A DNA stretch of 64,000 nt from Theobroma cacao (taxonomy: Eukaryota > Streptophyta > Magnoliopsida > Malvales > Malvaceae): the NCBI RefSeq assembly GCF_000208745.1, contig NC_030859.1, forward strand, positions 6,648,722-6,712,721, written 5' to 3'. The number at the start of each line of letters is the position of its first letter. The stretch's first letter is position 1. Positions 23,767 to 34,232 of this stretch are shown piece after piece. Under the pieces are notes generated by a model. It saw nothing but the letters and a program-made list of their open reading frames with translations. It did not search any database and had not been told where the DNA came from. The translations under genes were made by a program, and so were the position numbers.

Positions 23767-24610
23767 AATATTCTTAACAAATTTACAGCAATATAAACCC
23801 AAGTTCCAACAAATATATGTAGCACTTTGCTTAACTCTACCCACAAAGAATTCCACCAAATTTAATAGGACACAAATATTCACAAGTCCACAAGTTAATA
23901 CTAAGTGCAAAAATTTATTACTATTCACAATTCCCAATCATCAATTCTTCAAAATAATCAATGTAGACTAAAGAATTTGCAAGCACAAATATCACAATCT
24001 CAAATTTAGCACAAACCCACTAACCACAACCACAAATCTCTTCCTTGATGTCAAATTCTACCAAAGATTAAAAATCTTCAAAAAACATTGACAACTTAAA
24101 TTTTTTGAGCATTGATTTTATGTTTGATTAGTTGAATATGATTTGGTTGCTTCAAAGGTGTGATTTGATGCCAAATTTGTGAGGTTTGGTGAGTGTTTTT
24201 GAGTAGGAAGGAGGTAGAGAGAGAAAATTTTAGTGTTAGAGAAAGAGAAATCTTAAAAATGAAAAAAAATGGTGGAAGGATAAAGGGTGCAGTGATTTTT
24301 AAAATGTGGGCCCATGCAAGTGCCATGGTGCTTTAGCCTTGGGCCTTAATATGGACATGGGGTTGAGTGGGGTGCCACGGCCTTGAGCAAGGGGCAATGT
24401 GACACTCCACTCTCGAGTTTTACTATAAATGAGGCATCAAGGCATGGGCGCCACAAACACTGCTTTTAAAGTTTTCTTTTTTAAAATAAACACATGCAAA
24501 AGAGAAAACAACAAAGAAATATTAATAAATAACATTGAAGTTAAAAATTATAAATTAAGAAGTTAAGGAAACATAAAGAAAACTACTAAGGAAAAATGAC
24601 TACATGCGAA
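23767..24610 (-). other. Athila spacer between integrase and third ORF
   Basis: About 840 bases with no recognised domain. Short open frames here (for example 24096-24326, rich in Phe, Leu and Ser) match nothing I know. The upper end contains, on the - strand, AGCGCTACTTAGGAGGTAAC, which corresponds to the conserved stretch that follows the integrase in Athila and related elements. Confidence 0.55.
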
Positions 24611-25688
24611 AAACTTGGGTTACCTCCTAAGTAGCGCTTTCTTTATAGTCATCAGCTAGACTCTCTTCCAAGCTCAATTTGGGTCAAAAAGACTGATGGA
24701 GGAGCATTGACAATCGATGTCACCTCCTTAATAATGCTTCAGCCATTACCGATTCACCTTAAAATTCTCATTAATCTTGCCATCAACAATTTCCACTACA
24801 CTATGTAGGAACACTCTTGAAACAAAATGGGTCCTAACCACCTTGATTTTAACTTGCTTGAAAATAGCTTCAATTGAGAGTTAAACAATAACACATGCTG
24901 GCCAATTTCAAAGCAGCACTTAACAATCTTCCTATTATGCCAATTCTTAGTCTTTTCCTAGTAAATTTTGGCATATTAATAGGCATCCAATCTAAACTCA
25001 TCTAATTCATTCAATTGCAACAAACACCTCTTAGTAGCCATTTCCAAATCAAAATTCAACTTCTTAATGGCCCAATAAGCATTATGTTCAAGTTCTACTG
25101 AAAGGTGACATGACTTTCCAACAATCAATGTGTAAGAAGACATACTTATTGGAGTTTTGTAGGTAGTCCTGTATGCCCAAAGTGCATAATCCAATCTCTT
25201 GGCCTAATTCATCCTCGATGGAGACACAACCTTCTCAAAAATCTTCTTGATTTCTCGAATGAAGACTTCAACAAGTCCACTTGTTTGTTGATGATAGGTA
25301 GTCGCAACCCTACGTGTCACTCCGTATTTAGCAAGAATAATTGAAAAATACTTGTTGCAAAAACAACTGCCTTCATCACTCACTATTGCTTGTGGTACAC
25401 CAAATCTAGTGAAGATGTTTTTCCTTAAAAATTTCAACACAACCTTAGCATCATTCGTAGAAAAAGCTGAGGCTTCCACCCACTAGGACACATAATCAAC
25501 AACCACTAAGATGTAGCAATTGTTGAAAAAAGAAATGATGGGTCCCGTGAAATCAATCCCCTAAACTCGAATATTTCCACTTTTAAGATGTTGTTGAGTG
25601 GCATTCATGTCTTTTTGAAAATGTTCCCCACTCTCTGACACTTATCACAATGTAAAACAAAATTTTGAGCATCCTTAAGAAGTGTAGG
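24611..25688 (-). pseudogene. Athila integrase, core and C-terminal part
   Basis: Integrase inserts the DNA copy into the host genome. Legible segments on the - strand, in order: LKDAQNFVLHCDKCQRVG (end of the HHCC zinc motif), EASAFSTNDAKVVLKFLRKN, IVSDEGSCFCNKYFSIILAK (an acidic core residue), GVTRRVATTYHQQTSGLVEV (the region of the catalytic Glu), ALWAYRTTYKTPISMS and a C-terminal LKSRWLGP. The family has YHPQTSGQ where this copy has YHQQTSGL. Stops separate several blocks. The N-terminal end continues across the gypsy cluster at 34374. The WPT and LLKDAQ flanks join cleanly when the cluster and one GTAGG are removed. Confidence 0.88.
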
Positions 25689-26194
25689 TGACATAGGAGC
25701 GTCTAGGATTGTATTTTATTAAATTTAGTTTTTTGCTAATTTAGTTGATTTAGTATTTATTTTCTTTATTTTATTTAGATTAGGATTCTTTTCTTATTTT
25801 TATTTTAATACTTATAAGAATTAGTATTTGATTAGGATAGTCATGTTTTATTTAGGAATAGAATACCTATTTTATTTAAATCTCTTATTAATTATTCTAA
25901 TTGTATTAGACAACTAGAAGTAGAGTTTTATTAGGATTTGGGCCTATAATACTATAAATAGGACCCTTAGGCTTAGTTATGAGATATTCAGAGTTGAGAG
26001 TTAATAAATAATATTTTCTTAAGCAGGAGTGCTTATTTCTCTAGGCTTTTTCTAAAGAGTAAGAGGTTTTAGTATCTTTGACCTAGCCAACCAAAGTGGG
26101 ATTTTAGCTATTTTTCACCTTAGTGGGGTTTTCAACCTCGCCACGATTGGTGTCTTTCATAACGCCCAGGTGCCTTTACAACGCCCCGGCGTCA
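25689..26194 (+). repeat. Gypsy LTR 1 (5' LTR, 506 bp)
   Basis: Starts TGACATAGGAGCGTC and ends CCCCGGCGTCA, with the primer site just inside. It contains a TATA box (TATAAATA at 25953-25960) followed about 50 bases on by AATAAA (26003-26008), a possible poly(A) signal. The motif TTCACCTTAGTGGGG occurs once here but twice in the other LTR copies of the cluster. Confidence 0.9.
25953..25960 (+). promoter_or_regulatory. TATA box of the gypsy LTR
   Basis: TATAAATA within ACTATAAATAGGACCC. It is conserved in the LTR copies at 28713-28720 and 31089-31096 and, inverted, in the copy at 31720-32254. This is the likely U3 promoter. Confidence 0.6.
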
Positions 26195-26197
26195 GTT

Positions 26198-26209
26198 TGG
26201 TATCAGAGC
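26198..26209 (+). promoter_or_regulatory. Primer-binding site (initiator tRNA-Met)
   Basis: TGGTATCAGAGC, three bases after the LTR end. It is an exact match to the plant initiator-Met primer site used by many Ty3/gypsy and copia elements. Confidence 0.92.
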
Positions 26210-26353
26210 GGGAAGATTATTATTCGCTTCATAAGTTCAGGTTCACTATCGAGTTTCGATACTCTCTGTTCGGGTTACTATATTTATTGCTTTATAGTTA
26301 TATCATCATCTTTTTTTTTTTACACCACCACATCATCATCACCATACAATAAA

Positions 26354-27470
26354 ATGCCGTCGAGTCGTCAAAATTGTCAAAGAGATGATCACGAGATTGA
26401 GATTGCAGAGCTACGTCAGTAAATTCAAGAATTACAAGAGCAACTCGCAAGACGTGATGCTGAAATCAATAATAATAGCTCTACTGATGAAGAGAATGAC
26501 ACTAACCCATTTCATCAAAATTCGTCCTCTGATGAAGAAATTCCTATTCGTCGCTTGAGAACTGCTATTGCTAGAGATTTGGGAATCAAAGTCGACATTC
26601 CTGAGTTTGAAGGAAAAGTTCATCCTGATGACTTCCTTGATTGGCTCTACATAGTGGAAAGAGTTTTTGAGCTCAAAGATATTCCCGATGAAAAACGTGT
26701 GAATCAAACTCGACATTCCTAAGTTTGAAGGAAGACTTCATCCTGATGACTTCTTTGATTGGCTCTACACAGTGGAAAGAGTTTTTGAGCTCAAAGATAT
26801 TCCCGATGAAAACGTGTGAAGCTTGTGGCAATTAAATTGAAGAAACACGCTTCTATTTGGGGGGAAAATCTCAAAAGACAACCAGAAAGAGAAGGTCGTA
26901 ACAAGATCAGAACATGGGATAAGATGCGTCGAGAACTCAAGCGTAAGTTCCTTCATAAGCATTATCGATAAGAAATTTTTATCAAATTTCATAACTTGAG
27001 GCAAAAAACAATGTCGATGGAAAAATATACAATGGAGTTCGAACAACTTCTCATGAAGTGCGATGTCCATGAGCCTGAAGAACAAACTATAGCTCGTTAT
27101 CTTGGGGGTCTCAATGTTGAAATTGCAGATGTTGTTCAACTACAACCATATTGGAACCTAAATGATGTCATCAGATTAGCATTAAAGGTTAAAAAACAAC
27201 AATCACGAAAAAGGTCAATGAGTTCATCTAGACAATAAGAATCTACCTCAAACGATGAAAGTCAGAGTTCAATAACTATTCCGCCTTCAAAGGTAAACTC
27301 TTCCAAAACTGCAAGTAGTAACGATAAAGAGACTACTTTTACTCGTGCTTCTAATGTCAACAAAAAGTGATTCAAATGCCAAGGATTTGGACATATTGCT
27401 TCTGATTGTCGGAATCGAAGAATTATTTCCTTAGTAGAAGAAGAAGATTATGTGAATTAGGAAAAATTAG
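26354..27470 (+). pseudogene. Gypsy gag, + copy
   Basis: Gag forms the particle that packages element RNA. ATG at 26354 (MPSSRQNCQRDDHEIEIAEL) reaches a TAA at 26420. Further blocks are DIPEFEG-like, then the retrotransposon-gag core at 26996-27238 (MSMEKYTMEFEQLLMKC, EPEEQTIARYLGGLNVEIAD, VVQLQPYWNLNDVIRLAL). About 117 bases are tandemly duplicated (26584-26703 and 26704-26820). The zinc knuckle near 27365-27412 reads (stop)FKCQGFGHIASDC, so its first Cys codon has become TGA. Many stops make it non-functional. Confidence 0.85.
26584..26820 (+). repeat. Tandem duplication of ~117 bp in gag
   Basis: Two adjacent copies, each running from TCAAAGTCGACATTCC or TCAAACTCGACATTCC to the GTGTGAA at the end. 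They differ at a few sites. The - and + gag pieces elsewhere in the cluster have a single copy here. Confidence 0.85.
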
Positions 27471-27568
27471 AACCAGTCTATGATGAGTATGATGACGAAG
27501 AGATAGAAGAAGTTTTTGCTGACCATGGAGAAGCTCTTATTGTTCATCGTAACCTTAACATTGCCATA

Positions 27569-27900
27569 ATGACTAAAGATGAAAGTTGGTTTCGTCACAA
27601 CATATTCTATACAAGGTGCACATCCCAAGGGAAGGTTTGTGATGTCATTATTGATAGTGGAAGTTGTGAGAATGTTGTTGCCAACTACATGGTGGAAAAG
27701 TTGAAACTTCCAAATGAAGTACATCCTCATCCTTACAAGTTACAATGGCTGAGAAAAGGAAACGAAGTTAAGGTAACAAAGCGTTGTTGTGTTCAATTCT
27801 CTATTGAAAATAAGTATGAAGATGAAGTCTGGTGTGATGTTATCCCAATGGACGCATGCCACTTGTTGTTAGGATGGCCATGGCAATATGATCGTCGAGC
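27569..27900 (+). pseudogene. Gypsy aspartic protease region
   Basis: The open frame starting at 27569 contains VCDVIIDSGSCENVVANYMV, with the Asp-Ser-Gly active-site triad of retropepsins at IIDSGS, then EKLKLPNEVHPHPYKLQWL. In the element it would cut the gag-pol polyprotein. The inverted copy at 32812-33228 has the same triad. This frame stays open through the scrambled pol piece to 28504, but gag upstream is broken, so no functional polyprotein is expected. Confidence 0.82.
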
Positions 27901-28089
27901 TAACTATGATGGATACAAGAATACTTATTCCTTCATCAAGGATGTAGTAAAAATTATGCTGACTCCATTAAAGCCAGAAGACAGACCAAAGAGACAAGAG
28001 GAAAATAAAACACTCATCACTATGTTTGGGTTAAACAAAGCTTATTGTGAGTCAAACCATTTGTGTCTTTTATTACTCTCCAAGGAGAA

Positions 28090-28448
28090 TGAAGTATCTT
28101 CACCCATATATGGTCAAACAAAATTGGTCAACCAAAGTTTGGGAAACTTATCGAGAAGCTTTGTGGACAACCATTCCATTAACAAGACTACAGTTAAGTA
28201 TGATTTTCCTATCCCTCGATTGGGTGACATGTTCATTGGCTCTAGAGTGTTTTTGAAGATCGATTTAAAGAAAGGATATCATCAAATTCGAATGCGACTT
28301 GGAGATGAATGGAAAATAACTTTCAAAACAATGGGTGAATTGTTCAAATGGTTGGTATGGCCTATGACAATATATGGATCCAGACATCTACAAGAAGTAT
28401 GTCAAGGCCTACTCGTCAGAGCTGAGTTTTTTTCTGACCCGAGGAGAA
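28090..28448 (+). pseudogene. Scrambled pol: integrase scrap joined to reverse-transcriptase scrap
   Basis: After the protease the frame reads GQTKLVNQSLGNLSRSF, which belongs to the integrase (compare 30290-30360, GQIEVVNKSLGNLLRSF). It then runs straight into reverse-transcriptase palm sequence YDFPIPRLGDMFIGSRVF and LKIDLKKGYHQIRMRLGDEW, then GELFKWLVWPM, and ends in unrelated sequence before a polypurine-like GAGGAGAA at 28441-28448. The catalytic YxDD region is absent. The same order is found inverted at 32263-32800, and its 3' part at 31376-31555, so this deleted form was copied after it arose. Confidence 0.8.
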
Positions 28449-28953
28449 TGACGCAGGAGCGTCTAGGATTGTATTTTATTAAATTTAGTTTTTCGCTAAT
28501 TTAGTTGATTTAGGATTTATTTTCTTTATTTGATTTAGATTAGGATTCTTTTCTTATTTTTATTTTAATACTTTTAAGAATTAGTATTTGATTAGGATAG
28601 TCATGCTTTATTTAGGAATAGAACACCTATTTTATTTAAATCTCTTATTAATTATTCTAATTGTATTAGACAACTAGGAGTAGAGTTTTATTAGGATTTG
28701 AGCTTATAATACTATAAATAGGACCCTTAGGCTTAGTTATGAGACATTCAGAGTTGAGAGTTAATAAAAAATATTTTCTTAAGCAGGAGTGCTTATTTCT
28801 CTAGGCTTTTTTTAAAGAGTAAGAGGTTTTAGTATCTTTGGCCTAGCCAACCAAAGTGGAATTTTGGCTATTTTTCACCTTAGTGGGGTTTTCAACCTTG
28901 CCAAGATTGGTGATTCACCTTAGTGGGGTTTTCAACCTCGCCACGATTGGTGT
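28449..28953 (+). repeat. Gypsy LTR 2, 3' end missing
   Basis: Starts TGACGCAGGAGCG after a short purine tract. It matches LTR 1 but has two copies of the TTCACCTTAGTGGGG segment (near 28874-28955). It lacks the last ~40 bases and joins reverse-transcriptase coding sequence (CTTCCTAGGATATATTG) at about 28954. Confidence 0.85.
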
Positions 28954-29610
28954 ATCTTCCTAGGATATATTGTTTCAAACCAAGGGATTGAAGTGGATCG
29001 AAGCAAAGTTGATGCTATTGTCAAATGGCCAATTCCGAAGTCACTTCATGATGTTCGAAGCTTTCATAGATTGACCGTTTTTTATCGACGTTTCATCAAA
29101 AACTTTAGTTCTGTTACTGCTCCGCTTACTAAATGCCTCAAACAAGATAGTTTTATATGGAGTACCAGGGCGCAACATAGCTTCGAGGAATTGAAAGAAA
29201 GGATTACTAAAGCTCCCGTGCTTGCACTTCCGAACTTTGATTTGGTGTTTGAAGTTGATTGTGATGCCTCTAATGTTGGTATTGGTGTTGTTCTTTCTCA
29301 AGAAGGAAGACCAATTGTTTTTTTTAGTGAGAAACTCAATGATGCAAGATTGAAGTACTCAACATATGATAAGGAGTTTTATGTTGTTATTCGAGCCCTC
29401 GATCATTGGAGCCATTATTTATTGCCAAAAGAATTCATCTTGTATTCTGACCATGAAGCCCTCAAACACCTTAACTCCCAACACAAGCTTAATCGGTGAC
29501 ATGCAGCTTGGAGTGAGTTTCTTCAAGCTTTTCCAATTCTCCTCAAGCACAAGTCGGTGCACAAAACAAAGTAGCTGATGCCTTAAGTGGTCGCCTTACT
29601 CTCCTCTCTA
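28954..29610 (+). pseudogene. Gypsy reverse-transcriptase end and RNase H
   Basis: Begins FLGYIVSNQGIEVDRSKVDA, the connection region of the reverse transcriptase, then VRSFHRLTVFYRRFIKNFS. The RNase H domain follows: FEVDCDASNVGIGVVLSQEG, the YSTYDKEFYVVIRAL block and FILYSDHEALKHLNSQ, including the family's Asp and Glu positions. RNase H removes RNA from the RNA:DNA hybrid. A TGA at 29497 and a frame change follow. The palm and YxDD part is missing because the DNA upstream is LTR 2. Confidence 0.88.
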
Positions 29611-30885
29611 CCTTACAATTAATGGTTGTTGGCTTTGAAGTTGTGAAAGAATTGTATGAGAAAGATCTTGAATTTGGTGAGATATGGAAGTCCAGTTCCC
29701 AACATCTTTATCGACAATTTCATCAGCAAGAAGGATATCTTTTTAAAGGTAACCAACTATGCATCCCTCAATGTTCTTTACGCCAATCTATTATTTGGGA
29801 AGCTCATAATGGAGGATTAGCTGGACATTTTGGGAGAGACAAAACATTGGCTCTTGTGAAAGAAAAGTTTTATTGGCCCAAGTTGGAACAAGATATCATC
29901 CGACATATTCAAAGGTGTCGTATTTGCCATATTGCCAAACTTGGAAATCAAAACACTGGTATGTATAAACCATTACCCATTCCTGAAGCTCCTTGGGTAG
30001 ATGTAAGTATGGATTTTGTTTTGGGTTTACCAAGAACTCAAAGGCAAAAGGACTCTATAATGGTAGTCGTCGATAGATTTTCCAAAATGGCTCATTTTGT
30101 GGCATGCCATAAAACTGATGATGCTTCTCACATAGCTGATTTGTACTTCAAAGAAATTATGCGTCTTCATGGAATTCCAAAAACCATCACTTCAGATCGA
30201 GATGTGAAGTTCATCAGTCATTTCTAGAGAACCTTTTGGAGGAAAATGGGAACTCATTTACAATTTAGTTTAGCAAGTCACCCTCAAACGGATGGTCAAA
30301 TAGAAGTAGTCAACAAAAGTTTGGGAAACTTATTACGAAGCTTTGTAGGTAAACACATTCGCCAATAGGATCTTGTATTAGCACAAGCAAAATTTTCTTA
30401 TAATAATTCTGTGAGCCAAACCACTGGAAGATGTCCATTTGAAGTAGTGTATGGAAAACACCCTCTTAGTCCTTTGGACCTTCCTGCATTACCAACTACT
30501 CATGAATTTAGTGCTGATGCTTAAGAACGTGTTAAGCAAATCAAGAAGCTTCATGAAGAAGTTCGAGAGAAGACTAATCATCAGACTGATAGATACCAAA
30601 AGTAAGCCAACAAACACAAAAAGGCAGTTAGTTTTAAAAAAGGGAGATTTAGTGTGGATTCATTTAAGGAAAAAACGTTTTCCTAAGTCTCGTGCAAAAC
30701 TATCTCCTCGAGCTAATGGACCATTTCGAGTCTTGGAACGTATTAATGAGAATGCTTACAAGATTGAACTTCCATGAGATTATGAAGTTTCTGCAACTTT
30801 CAGTGTAGCTGATCTTTCACCTTACTATGGAGAACATGATGAAGCTATGGATCTTGAAGACGATTTTTCTCCAACTTAGAGAGAA
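29611..30885 (+). pseudogene. Gypsy integrase
   Basis: The zinc motif is visible as HFGRDKTLALVKEKFYWP and IQRCRICHIAK. The catalytic core has VDVSMDFVLGLPRTQ, MVVVDRFSKMAHFVA, TITSDRDVKF and, after a TAG near 30225, SHPQTDGQIEVVNKSLGNLL with the catalytic Glu. The C-terminal part has LVWIHLRKKRFPKSRAK and ANGPFRVLERINENAYKIEL. There is no chromodomain at the end. At least five in-frame stops are seen (near 30225, 30367, 30522, 30603 and 30776). It ends at the LTR with a weak polypurine tract at 30877-30885. Confidence 0.88.
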
Positions 30886-31370
30886 TGATATAGGAGTATA
30901 ATATTAGATTATTATTATTTAAGAATTATAGGTATAATAAAATTCTTCTTTTACTTGTATTAGAACTTTAAGCTAGTTATGTTCTATTTAGGAATAGAAC
31001 ATCTATTTTATTTAAATCTCTTATTTATTATTCTAATTGTATTAGATAACTAGAAATAGAGTTTTATTAGGATTTATGCCTATAGTACTATAAATAGGAC
31101 CCCTAAGCTTAGTTATGAGACATTTAGAGTTAAGAGTTAATAAATAATATTTTCTTAAGTAGGAGTGCTTATTTTTCTAGGCTCTTTCTAAAGAGTAAGA
31201 GATTTTAGTATCTTTGGCCTAGCCAATCAAAGTGAGATTTTGGCTATTTTTCACCTTAGTGGCGTTTTCAACCTTGCCAAGATTGGTGATTCACCTTAGT
31301 AGGGTTTTCAACCTCACCACGATTGGTGTCTTTCATAACGCCCAAGTGCCTTTACAACGCCCCGGCATCA
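30886..31370 (+). repeat. Gypsy LTR 3
   Basis: Starts TGATATAGGAGTA, ends CCCCGGCATCA, and is followed by GTTTG, the first bases of the primer-site flank. It is the most diverged LTR copy at its 5' end. TATA box at 31089-31096. Confidence 0.87.
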
Positions 31371-31719
31371 GTTTGAAGAAAGGATATCATCAAATTCGAA
31401 TGCGACTTAGAGATGAATAGAAAATAACTTTCAAAACAATAGGTGAATTGTTCAAATGGTTGGTATGGCCTATGACAATATATGGATCCAGACATCTACA
31501 AGAAGTATGTCAAGGCCTACTCGTCAGAGCCTACTTTTTTTCTGACCCGAGGAAAATGACGCAGGAGCGTCTAGGATTGTATTTTATTAAATTTAGTATT
31601 TTGCTAATTTAGTTGATTTAGGATTTATTTTCTTTATTTTATTTAGACTATGAATCTTTTCTTATTTTTATTTTAATACTTTTAAGAATTAGTATTTGAT
31701 TAGGATAGTCATGCTTTAT
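31371..31719 (+). mobile_element. Minimal deleted gypsy derivative with truncated 3' LTR
   Basis: After LTR 3 and GTTTG the sequence jumps to the scrambled-pol scrap (AAGAAAGGATATCATC, 31376-31556), which leads through a purine tract into LTR 4 (31557-31719). LTR 4 is cut after about 163 bases. An LTR, a 180-bp interior and an LTR together form a very short derivative that could only have moved with proteins supplied by others. Confidence 0.75.
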
Positions 31720-32254
31720 GTTGTAAAGGCACCTGAACGTTATGAAAGACACCAATCGTGGTGAGGTTGAAAACCCCACTAAGGTGAATCACCAATCTTG
31801 GCAAGGTTGAAAACCCCACTAAGGTGAAAAATTAGCCAAAATCCCACTTTGGTTGGCTAGGCCAAAGATACTAAAACCTCTTACTCTTTAGAAAAAGCCT
31901 AGAGAAATAAGCACTCCTGCTTAAAAAAATATTATTTATTAACTCTCAACTCTGAATGTCTCATAACTAAGCCTAAGGGTCCTATTTATAGTATTATAGG
32001 CCTAAATCCTAATAAAACTCTACTCCTAGTTGTCTAATACAATTATAATAATTAATAAGAGATTTAAATAAGATAGGTGTTCTATTCCTAAATAAAGCAT
32101 GACTATCCTAATCAAATACTAATTCTTAAAAGTATTAAAATAAAAATAAGAAAAGAATCATAATCTAAATCAAATAAAGAAAATAAATCATAAATCAACT
32201 AAATTAGCAAAAAACTAAATTTAATAAAATACAATCCTAGACGCTCCTGTGTCA
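31720..32254 (-). repeat. Gypsy LTR 5, inverted
   Basis: Reverse complement of the LTR. On the - strand it starts TGACACAGGAGCG at 32254 and runs to the GGTGCCTTTACAAC near its 3' end at 31720. It abuts LTR 4 directly, so the two form a head-to-head palindromic junction. It has two copies of the TTCACCTTAGTGGGG segment. Confidence 0.87.
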
Positions 32255-33228
32255 TTCTCCTCTGGTTAAAAAAAAACTCGGCTCTGACGAGTAGGCCTTG
32301 ACATACTTCTTGTAGATGTCTGGATCCATATATTGTCATAGGCCATACCAACCTTTTGAACAATTCACCCATTGTTTTGAAAGTTGTTTTCCATTCATCT
32401 CTAAGTCGCATTCGAATTTGATGATATCCTTTCTTAAAATCGATCTTCAAAAACACTCTAGAGCCAATGAACATGTCATCCAATCGAGGGATAGGAAAAT
32501 CATACTTAACTGTAGTCTTGTTAACGGAATGGTTGTCCACAAAGCTTCTCGATAAGTTTCCCGAACTTTGGTTGACCAATTTTGTTTGACCATATATGGG
32601 TGAAGATACTTCATTCTCCTTGGAGACTAATAAAAGACATAAATGGTTTGACTCACAATAAGCTTTGTTTAAGCCAGACATAGTGATGAGTGTTTTGTTT
32701 TCCTCTTGTCTCTTCGGTCGGTCTTTTGGCTTTAATGGAGTCAGCATAATTTTTACTCCATCCTTGATGAAGGAATAAGTATTCTTGTATCCATCATAGT
32801 GAGCTCGACGATCATAACAACAAGTGGCATACGTCCATTGGGATAACATCACACCATACTTCATCTTCATACTTATTTCCAATAGAGAATTGAACACAAC
32901 AACACTTTGTTACCTTAACTTCGCTTCCTTTTCTCAGCCATTGTAGCTTGTAAGGATGATGATGTACTTCATTTGGAAGTTTCAACTTTTCCACCATGTA
33001 GTTGGCAACAACATTCTCACAACTTCCACTATCAATAATGACATCACAAACCTTCCCTTGGGATGTGCACCTTGTATAGAATATGTTGTGAGGAAGCCAA
33101 CTTTCATCTTTAGTCATTATGGCAGTGTTAAGGTTACGACGAACAATAAGAGCTTCTCCATGGTCAGTAGAAACTTCTTCTATCTCTTCGTCATCATACT
33201 CATCATAGACTGGTTCTAATTTTCCCAC
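32255..33228 (-). pseudogene. Inverted scrambled pol and protease
   Basis: From high to low coordinates: protease (VCDVIIDSGSCENVVANYMV), linker, then GQTKLVNQSSGNLSRSFVDN (integrase scrap) joined to YDFPIPRLDDMFIGSRVF and LKIDFKKGYHQIRMRLRDEW (reverse-transcriptase scrap), then a purine tract (32262-32255) before LTR 5. It is the same arrangement as 27569-28448, with a frame break near 32815-32895. Confidence 0.82.
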
Positions 33229-33877
33229 TTCACATAATCTTCTTCTTCTAAGGAAATAATTCTTCGATTCGGATAATCAGAAGCAATATGTCCAAATCCT
33301 TGGCATTTGAAGCACTTTTTGTTGACATTAGAAGCACGAGTAAAAATAGTCTCTTTGTCGTTACTACTTACAGTTTTGGAAGAGTTTACCTTTGGAGGCG
33401 GAATGGTTACTGATTTTTGACTTTCATCGTTTGAGGTAGATTCTTGGTGTCTAGATAAACTCATTGACCTTTATCGTTATCGTTGTTTTTCAACCTTTAA
33501 TGCTAATTTGATGACATCATTTGGGTTCCAATATGGTTGTAGTTGAACAACATTTGCAATTTCAACATTGAGACCCCCAAGATAACAAGTTATAGTTTGT
33601 TCTTCAGGCTCATGGACATCGCACTTCATGAGAAGTTGTTCGAACTCCGTTTTATATTCTTCCACCGACATTGTTTTTTGCCTCAAGTTATGAAATTTGA
33701 TAAAAATTTCTTGTCGATAATGCTTAGGAAGAAACTTACGCTTGAGTTCTCGACGCATCTTATCCCATGTTCTGATCTTGTTGCGGCCTTCTCTTTCTCG
33801 TTCTCTTTTAAGATTTTCCCACCAAATAGAAGCCTTATTCTTCAATTTAATTGCCACAAGCTTCACACGTTTTTCAT
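33229..33877 (-). pseudogene. Inverted gypsy gag
   Basis: The retrotransposon-gag core reads FLPKHYRQEIFIKFHNLRQK, MSVEEYKTEFEQLLMKC, EPEEQTITCYLGGLNVEIAN, VVQLQPYWNPNDVIKLAL. The zinc knuckle is CFKCQGFGHIASDY: the last Cys is Tyr, a different defect from the + copy. The 5' part is missing. At 33877 the sequence flips to + strand gag. Confidence 0.85.
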
Positions 33878-33878
33878 A

Positions 33879-34232
33879 GTGATGAAGAGAATGACACTAA
33901 CCCATTTCATCAAAATTTGTCCTCTGATGAAGAAATTTCTATTCGTCGCTTGAGAACTGCTGCTGCTAGAGATTTAGGAATCAAAGTCGACATTCCTGAG
34001 TTTGAAGGAAGACTTCATCCTGATGACTTCCTTGACTGGCTCTACACAGTGGAAAGAGTTTTTGAGCTCAAAGATATTCCCGATGAAAAATGTGTGAAGC
34101 TTGTGGCAATTAAATTGAAGAAACACGCTTCTATTTGGTGGGAAAATCTCAAAAGATAACGAGAAAGAGAAGGCCGCAACAAGATCAAAACATGGGATAA
34201 GATGTGTCGAGAACTCAAGCGTAAGTTCCTTC
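33879..34232 (+). pseudogene. Second + strand gag piece
   Basis: The open frame covers DEENDTNPFHQNLSSDEEIS, then VDIPEFEGRLHPDDFLDWLY and LVAIKLKKHASIWWENLKR. About 150 bases (34083-34232) are the inverse of 33728-33877. It ends abruptly at 34232, where LTR sequence starts (GATTTTGGCTATTTTTCACC). Confidence 0.82.

Noticed and set aside
26123..26422. Open frame across the gypsy LTR, primer site and gag start
   Set aside because: It spans the LTR/primer-site boundary; the only meaningful start is the gag ATG at 26354.
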